DNA from: an uncultured bacterium
Lineage (GTDB): Bacteria > Bacillota > Clostridia > Peptostreptococcales > Anaerovoracaceae
Length of the DNA: 8,537 nucleotides
Direction: 5' to 3'
Assembly: GCA_905214195.1 (NCBI GenBank)
Contig: CAJMLH010000051.1
Location: 1-8,537 of the forward strand
Shown: positions 5,345 through 8,537 of the stretch, in pieces
How the letters are laid out: the number at the start of each line of letters is the position of its first letter
Position numbering within the stretch: position 1 is the stretch's first letter
Program-made: the position numbers and the translations under genes
The notes under the pieces: model-generated
Seen by the model: only the letters and a program-made list of their open reading frames with translations
What the model was told of the DNA's origin: nothing
Databases searched by the model: none

Positions 5345-5455
5345 AGAGACTCACTTTGTGAATCTGAACAGAACTAAAGTAAATACGAAATTTAAACCGT
5401 AGACAGCGAGTGCGAAAGCTTAATTTCTCGCCGAGGTACAATATAAAAAATATTG
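5345..5455 (+). promoter_or_regulatory. L10 leader (ribosomal protein L10 autoregulatory RNA)
   Basis: The 241-bp gap before rplJ contains the conserved L10 leader core. ACCGTAGACAG (5396-5406) leads into GCGAG (5406-5410), which pairs with CTCGC (5427-5431). The stem encloses GC-GAAA-GC (5412-5419, a GNRA-type tetraloop) and TTAATTT, and is followed by CCGAGGT (5431-5437), whose GGT can close with ACC. An upstream imperfect hairpin (5348-5364) may be part of the leader. In Bacillota the L10(L12)4 complex binds this RNA and promotes termination at the following attenuator. The element is recognised by its characteristic sequence, so the call is fairly firm; the exact boundaries are approximate. 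I see no convincing separate promoter here. Confidence 0.85.
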
Positions 5456-5487
5456 GCCTTGTCTGTCTATGCGGACAAGGCTTTTTT
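5456..5487 (+). terminator. Attenuator terminator of the rplJL leader
   Basis: GCCTTGTC (5456-5463) pairs with GACAAGGC (5474-5481), extendable inward by further pairs, and is followed directly by six T (5482-5487). It lies 54 bases before rplJ and just after the L10 leader, exactly where an L10-controlled attenuator is expected. GCCGA (5430-5434) could alternatively pair with TTGGC (5453-5457), which would compete with the terminator stem. That antiterminator pairing is my inference. Confidence 0.85.
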
Positions 5488-5502
5488 ATGGAGTACCGAT
5501 TC

Positions 5503-5521
5503 TGCTTCCCATAAGGAAGCA
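5503..5521 (+). other. Hairpin beside the rplJ ribosome binding site
   Basis: TGCTTCC (5503-5509) pairs perfectly with GGAAGCA (5515-5521) over a 5-base loop. Its 3' arm ends two bases before the AAAGGAG site (5524-5530) of rplJ. It could affect ribosome access or mRNA stability; only the pairing is seen. Confidence 0.35.
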
Positions 5522-5541
5522 AGAAAGGAGTAACAGAAAAT

Positions 5542-6045
5542 ATGTCAGTAGAAGCTCAAAAAGCTAAACAAGTCATTATTGAAGAAATAAAAGAAAAGTT
5601 AGACGGCGCACAGTCCGCAGTAGTTATCGACTACATGGGAATCACAGTTGCGCAGGCTGACGCTATGAGAAAGAAACTTCGTGAAGCTAATGTAGACTAT
5701 ACAGTTTACAAGAATACTCTTGTTAAGAGAGCTATTGAAGGAACTGAATTTGCAGGCCTTGCAGATGTACTTGAAGGACCAAGTGCGATCGCTATCAGCA
5801 AAGAAGATGCAACTGCTCCTGCAAGAGTTTTAAACGAAGTAATTAAAGAATATAAGAAGATGGAATTCAAAGCAGGTGTAGTTGAGGGAACCGTATTTGA
5901 TAAAGACGGTATTCAGGCTATAGCAGATATTCCGTCAAGAGAAGTTCTCATTGCTAAGTTCATGGGAAGCATTCAGTCACCTGTAAGCAAGGCAGTAAGA
6001 ACATTCCAGGCTATTGCAGATGCCAAAGCAGAGGCAGAAGCATAA
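5542..6045 (+). CDS. rplJ: 50S ribosomal protein L10
   Basis: A 167-residue L10, the base of the ribosomal stalk: its N-terminal globular domain binds 23S rRNA beside L11, and its C-terminal helix carries the L7/L12 dimers. The sequence shows the usual N-terminal helix (QKAKQVIIEEIKEKL), then SAVVIDYMGITVAQADAMRKKLREANVDYTVYKNTLVKRAIEG (about 25-67), and the alanine-rich, L12-binding C-terminus (VRTFQAIADAKAEAEA). Length is normal for Bacillota. AAAGGAG lies 11 bases before the ATG, slightly long spacing. Expression is probably set by the L10 leader and attenuator upstream; rplL follows after 61 bp. Confidence 0.98.
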   Translation: MSVEAQKAKQVIIEEIKEKLDGAQSAVVIDYMGITVAQADAMRKKLREANVDYTVYKNTLVKRAIEGTEFAGLADVLEGPSAIAISKEDATAPARVLNEVIKEYKKMEFKAGVVEGTVFDKDGIQAIADIPSREVLIAKFMGSIQSPVSKAVRTFQAIADAKAEAEA

Positions 6046-6106
6046 GCTGACACAATAATAATCTTTTAAACTTAATAAAAAAGAAATTTATAAAGGAGAA
6101 TATAAA

Positions 6107-6472
6107 ATGAACAAGGAACAGATAATAGAAGCTATAAAGGCTATGACAGTTTTAGAATTAAATGAATTAGTTAAAGCTTGTGAAGAAGAATTCGGCGTAT
6201 CAGCAGCAGCTCCTGTAGCAGTTGCAGGTGCAGCAGCAGGTGCAGCAGCAGTTGAAGAACAGACTGAATTCACAGTAGTTCTGGAAGCAGCAGGCGGAGA
6301 AAAGATTAAGGTTATCAAAGCTGTAAGAGAACTTACAGGTCTTGGTCTTAAGGAAGCTAAGGAACTGGTAGACGGAGCACCTTCAAATGTTAAGGAAGGA
6401 ATCGAAAAGGCAGAAGCTGAAGCAATCAAGACTCAGCTTGAAGAAGTAGGAGCTACAGTAGTTCTGAAATAA
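6107..6472 (+). CDS. rplL: 50S ribosomal protein L7/L12
   Basis: A 121-residue L7/L12, the multi-copy stalk protein that recruits and stimulates translational GTPases. The N-terminal dimerisation domain that binds L10 is MNKEQIIEAIKAMTVLELNELVKACEEEFGV. A flexible alanine/glycine-rich hinge (about 32-52) follows, then the C-terminal factor-binding domain FTVVLEAAGGEKIKVIKAVRELTGLGLKEAKELVDGAP (about 55-92), ending GATVVLK. AAAGGAGA (6092-6099) is 7 bases from the ATG. A strong terminator follows within 30 bp, and rpoB, the usual next gene, is absent. Confidence 0.98.
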   Translation: MNKEQIIEAIKAMTVLELNELVKACEEEFGVSAAAPVAVAGAAAGAAAVEEQTEFTVVLEAAGGEKIKVIKAVRELTGLGLKEAKELVDGAPSNVKEGIEKAEAEAIKTQLEEVGATVVLK

Positions 6473-6487
6473 TTGAATATTCAATTA
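6470..6487. repeat. 18-bp perfect palindrome at the rplL stop codon
   Basis: TAATTGAATATTCAATTA reads the same on both strands and begins with the rplL stop codon. As RNA it would be a weak AU-rich hairpin; as DNA it could be a dyad for a protein. It precedes the true terminator by 10 bases. AT-rich palindromes can occur by chance, so function is uncertain. Confidence 0.4.
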
Positions 6488-6497
6488 AGGTTTTAGA

Positions 6498-6524
6498 GCC
6501 GCCCATTTAATATGGGCGGTTTTT
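6498..6524 (+). terminator. Strong intrinsic terminator after rplL
   Basis: CCGCCCAT (6499-6506), loop TTAAT, ATGGGCGG (6512-6519), followed by TTTTT (6520-6524): a perfect 8-bp GC-rich stem, extendable by a G-U pair at 6498, with a T-run. It cleanly ends the ribosomal cluster. Confidence 0.94.
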
Positions 6525-6573
6525 CGTTCGAAGTAGAAGAAAAATGCTAAAAAAATGTTTCGATTTAAAGAGT

Positions 6574-6627
6574 TTTACGGGACTTTACAAAGATTTTACA
6601 ATTAACATATAGTAAATTTGATGTAAA
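6574..6627. promoter_or_regulatory. Pho-box-like array of TTTACA half-sites
   Basis: On the + strand are TTTACG (6574-6579), TTTACA (6584-6589) and TTTACA (6595-6600), stepped by 10 and 11 bp, plus an off-phase TTAACA (6602-6607). On the - strand are TTTACT (6611-6616) and TTTACA (6622-6627), again 11 bp apart; this appears on the + strand as a direct repeat of TAAATTTGAT at 6613-6622 and 6624-6633. PhoP of Bacillota binds TT(A/C/T)A(C/T)A repeats spaced about 11 bp, and the gene downstream is a phosphate transporter-family protein with a PhoU-like domain. The repeats are seen directly; PhoP as the regulator is inferred. Confidence 0.5.
6584..6613 (+). promoter_or_regulatory. Candidate promoter of the Na+/Pi cotransporter gene
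   Basis: TTTACA (6584-6589), 18 bp, TATAGT (6608-6613): each hexamer matches consensus at 5/6. The -35 is itself one of the Pho-box-like half-sites, and the inverted pair of half-sites overlaps the -10 and predicted start near 6620. The leader would be about 80 nt. Other AT-rich combinations in this stretch are weaker. Confidence 0.5.
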
Positions 6628-6700
6628 TTTGATAAAGTATTTAAGGATTTGAAACACGATATTTATTAAAGTAAAATGATTTGTTGAAAGGAATTGATTT

Positions 6701-8443
6701 ATGGACATTTTTGATCTTCTATCTTTGATAGGCGGTTTGTGTCTCTTCCTGTTCGGAATGAATGTGATGGGACAAGCACTTGAACGCCGTGCGGGAGGCA
6801 CTCTGAGGACGCTTTTAGGCAAACTCACAACAAGCAAGATGAAGGGATTTCTTACAGGACTTGTGGTAACAGGGATAATACAGAGCTCATCTGCAACGAC
6901 AGTAATGGTAGTAGGCTTTGTAAACTCGGGTCTTATGAACCTTAAGCAGGCAATCAATGTCATTATGGGAGCCAATGTGGGAACCACCGTGACAGCATGG
7001 CTTCTGAGCTTGAGCGGAATCGAAAGCGGCAATATCTTCGTACAGCTTTTGAAGCCGACATCCTTTACTCCGGTGTTGGCTCTGATAGGAATAATCTTCT
7101 ATATGTTCCTCAATGACAGCAAGAAAAAGGACACAGGAATGATACTGCTCGGATTTGCTACGCTTATGTTCGGAATGGATACGATGTCTGCCGCTGTTTC
7201 GGGATTAAGCGAAGTAGAAGCTTTCAAAAATATGTTCATAATGTTTAAGAACCCTATATTAGGTGTTGTTGTGGGAACGGTACTGACTGCAATAATTCAG
7301 TCCAGTTCTGCATCCGTAGGTATTTTGCAGGCTCTTGCCGTAACGGGGCAAGTGTCTTACGGAGCTGCAATTCCTATAATAATGGGTCAGAATATAGGTA
7401 CATGTGTTACAGCAATGCTTTCGTGCGTAGGTGCAAACAAAAATGCAAAGCGTGCGGCAATAGTGCATCTTGCATTTAATGTTATAGGAACAGCAGTGGG
7501 ATTGATAATTTTCTGTGTAATAAAAGCTGTCTTTAGTCCTGCATTTTTGGATGCACCGGCGTCTCTTGTGGGAATAGCAGTAGCCCATTCTGCATTCAAT
7601 GTATTGTGCACAGCCGTGTTGCTGCCTATGTCAGGTATTCTTGAAAAAGTAGCAGACAGAGTTGTTCCTGATGATAAGAAAAAAGATGAGGAAGTTGAAC
7701 TTGACGAGAGATTACTTGCTACGCCTCCTCTTGCTTTGGAAAGCTGCCATATTGTTGCTTCCGAAATGGCTGAGATTTCTGTCAGTGCCATTAAAGACAG
7801 TATGAAAGGCTTGGTTGAATACAGCAACGACTTAAATGAACAAGTTAAAGAGAAAGAAGATAAGAGTGACCATTATGAAGACATACTGGGAACATACCTT
7901 GTAAAACTCAGCAGCAGTCAAGTAAGCGAAGCAGACAGTGCTGAGGCGGCCAAACTTCTTAAGATGATAGGGGATTTTGAACGAATATCGGATCATGCAG
8001 TAAATGTGATGGAATCTGCCGAAGAACTTCATTCCAAGGAACTTGAGTTTACTGAGTCAGCTATGAAAGAACTTTCGGTTTTGACAGGAGCTGTAAGCGA
8101 AATATTGGATTTGGCACTTAAGGCATTCCTTGATAATGATATAAAAGCGGCCGAAACAGTCGAACCTTTGGAAGAAGTTATAGACGGTCTTAAAGAACAG
8201 ATGAGAACGAGACATATTCTTCGCCTCCAGCAGCAAGAGTGTTCTATAGACGCAGGTTTTGTATGGTCGGATTTGCTGACCAATCTGGAAAGGTGTGCAG
8301 ACCACTGTTCAAATATTGCAGGCTGCATACTTGAAGCCGCAGATATGAATATTCATGAGTCAATGCGTGAGACTAAGAGATACAGTCAGAACTTTAAGGA
8401 AGAATTTGAAAGATATGCTGTAAAATATGCGCTTTCAAAATAA
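6701..8443 (+). CDS. Na+/phosphate cotransporter family protein with C-terminal PhoU-like domain
   Basis: A 580-residue inner-membrane protein of the NptA/YjbB type (Na/Pi-cotransporter II-related, PNaS family). The membrane half (about 1-312) is an internal duplication: QSSSAT at 61-66 followed by GANVGTT (90-96), and again QSSSAS at 200-205 followed by GQNIGTC (229-235). The QSSS motifs are the substrate/Na+ sites of the family. After a charged linker (KKKDEEVELDE, about 326-336) comes a cytoplasmic helical PhoU-like domain (about 350-575). It has the paired metal-binding-type motifs ERISDH (427-432) and ERCADH (530-535). Length and order match full-length relatives. GAAAGGA (6686-6692) is 8 bases before the ATG. 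The gene stands alone between terminators, behind Pho-box-like repeats, which supports a role in phosphate movement or homeostasis. The direction of transport and true substrate are not shown by sequence. Confidence 0.93.
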   Translation: MDIFDLLSLIGGLCLFLFGMNVMGQALERRAGGTLRTLLGKLTTSKMKGFLTGLVVTGIIQSSSATTVMVVGFVNSGLMNLKQAINVIMGANVGTTVTAWLLSLSGIESGNIFVQLLKPTSFTPVLALIGIIFYMFLNDSKKKDTGMILLGFATLMFGMDTMSAAVSGLSEVEAFKNMFIMFKNPILGVVVGTVLTAIIQSSSASVGILQALAVTGQVSYGAAIPIIMGQNIGTCVTAMLSCVGANKNAKRAAIVHLAFNVIGTAVGLIIFCVIKAVFSPAFLDAPASLVGIAVAHSAFNVLCTAVLLPMSGILEKVADRVVPDDKKKDEEVELDERLLATPPLALESCHIVASEMAEISVSAIKDSMKGLVEYSNDLNEQVKEKEDKSDHYEDILGTYLVKLSSSQVSEADSAEAAKLLKMIGDFERISDHAVNVMESAEELHSKELEFTESAMKELSVLTGAVSEILDLALKAFLDNDIKAAETVEPLEEVIDGLKEQMRTRHILRLQQQECSIDAGFVWSDLLTNLERCADHCSNIAGCILEAADMNIHESMRETKRYSQNFKEEFERYAVKYALSK

Positions 8444-8463
8444 AGATACAGAGATATATAAAT

Positions 8464-8492
8464 AAATGCCGGAGATTTATTCTCCGGCATTT
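8464..8492. terminator. Terminator-like hairpin after the Na+/Pi gene
   Basis: AAATGCCGGAGA (8464-8475), loop TTTAT, TCTCCGGCATTT (8481-8492): a perfect 12-bp stem 20 bases after the stop codon. The + strand T-run is only three bases, while the - strand continues as ATTTATATA, so it may act in both directions. Confidence 0.75.
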
Positions 8493-8504
8493 CAGACTGT
8501 AGAC

Positions 8505-8537
8505 AAAAGCCCTTGCTCTCGTATGAGCCGGGCTTTT
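8505..8537. terminator. Second terminator-like hairpin at the window edge
   Basis: AAAAGCCC (8505-8512) pairs with GGGCTTTT (8530-8537), with an inner GCTC/GAGC stem (8515-8518 with 8525-8528). It ends in TTTT at the last base of the window, and the A-run on the other side makes it usable from either strand. It may terminate an opposing gene beyond the window; the T-run length cannot be judged because the sequence stops here. Confidence 0.55.

Noticed and set aside
5275..5385. Independent promoter for rplJL
   Set aside because: TATAAC at 5313-5318 and TAAATA at 5380-5385 lack a good -35 at 16-18 bp; nothing here approaches the quality of the 2956 promoter.
814..5481. CAAGG/CCTTG stems at 814-838, 3014-3034 and 5456-5481 as one repeated regulatory motif
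   Set aside because: Only 5 bases are shared, the loops and contexts differ, and two of the three are ordinary terminators.
5028..5522. 164-residue antisense ORF across the rplA end and L10 leader
   Set aside because: It overlaps a conserved gene and a structured leader RNA; its sequence is low-quality (many Cys and Ser) with no family features.
7259..8328. Antisense ORFs opposite the Na+/Pi cotransporter
   Set aside because: They are mirror images of a strongly conserved coding frame, without start signals of their own.
1..8537. CRISPR array, insertion sequence, prophage or defence system
   Set aside because: No regularly spaced repeats, transposase or integrase frames, or terminal repeats are visible; nearly all sequence is explained by housekeeping genes and their control regions.

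Overview
The window looks like a chromosomal segment of a low-to-moderate G+C Gram-positive anaerobe (Bacillota, class Clostridia). The evidence is the AAGGAGG-type ribosome binding sites, near-consensus sigma-A-type promoters, heavy use of AGA and ATA codons, a four-cysteine L33, a 66-residue SecE, an L10 leader with a transcription attenuator ahead of rplJ, and a LytR-CpsA-Psr (LCP) cell-wall protein. Genus cannot be assigned from the sequence alone. All eleven genes I can support lie on the + strand.

Region 1 (1-2912) is an accessory cell-envelope/metabolic stretch. A small FMN nitroreductase (193-738) has its own promoter, with a dyad over the predicted transcription start. It is followed by a transcription unit of a membrane-anchored LCP phosphotransferase (919-2379) and a PaaI-like hotdog thioesterase (2379-2912), whose stop and start codons overlap by one base. 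The promoter proposed for that pair is followed almost at once by a perfect hairpin, probably the nitroreductase terminator.

Region 2 (2956-6524) is the classic transcription/translation cluster rpmG-secE-nusG-rplK-rplA-rplJ-rplL. It starts at a fully consensus promoter (TTGACA, 17 bp, TATAAT) and ends at a strong intrinsic terminator after rplL. It carries several layers of RNA control. Two similar stem/internal-loop/stem elements, one in front of rplK and one in front of rplA, resemble the L1 binding site. An L10 leader with a downstream attenuator precedes rplJL, and extra hairpins sit after rplA and beside the rplJ ribosome binding site. The cluster stops after rplL: rpoB, the usual next gene in Clostridia and Bacilli, is not there.

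Region 3 (6525-8537) is a single gene for a Na+/phosphate cotransporter-family protein with a C-terminal PhoU-like domain. Its promoter region holds TTTACA-like half-sites on both strands at roughly 10-11 bp phasing, resembling PhoP boxes and suggesting phosphate control. The window ends with two consecutive terminator-like hairpins.

I found no mobile element, CRISPR array, tRNA or rRNA, and no clear case of an undescribed gene system. The most interesting material is regulatory: the paired L1-like elements, the Pho-box-like array, the broken rplL-rpoB synteny, and dyads associated with three promoters.
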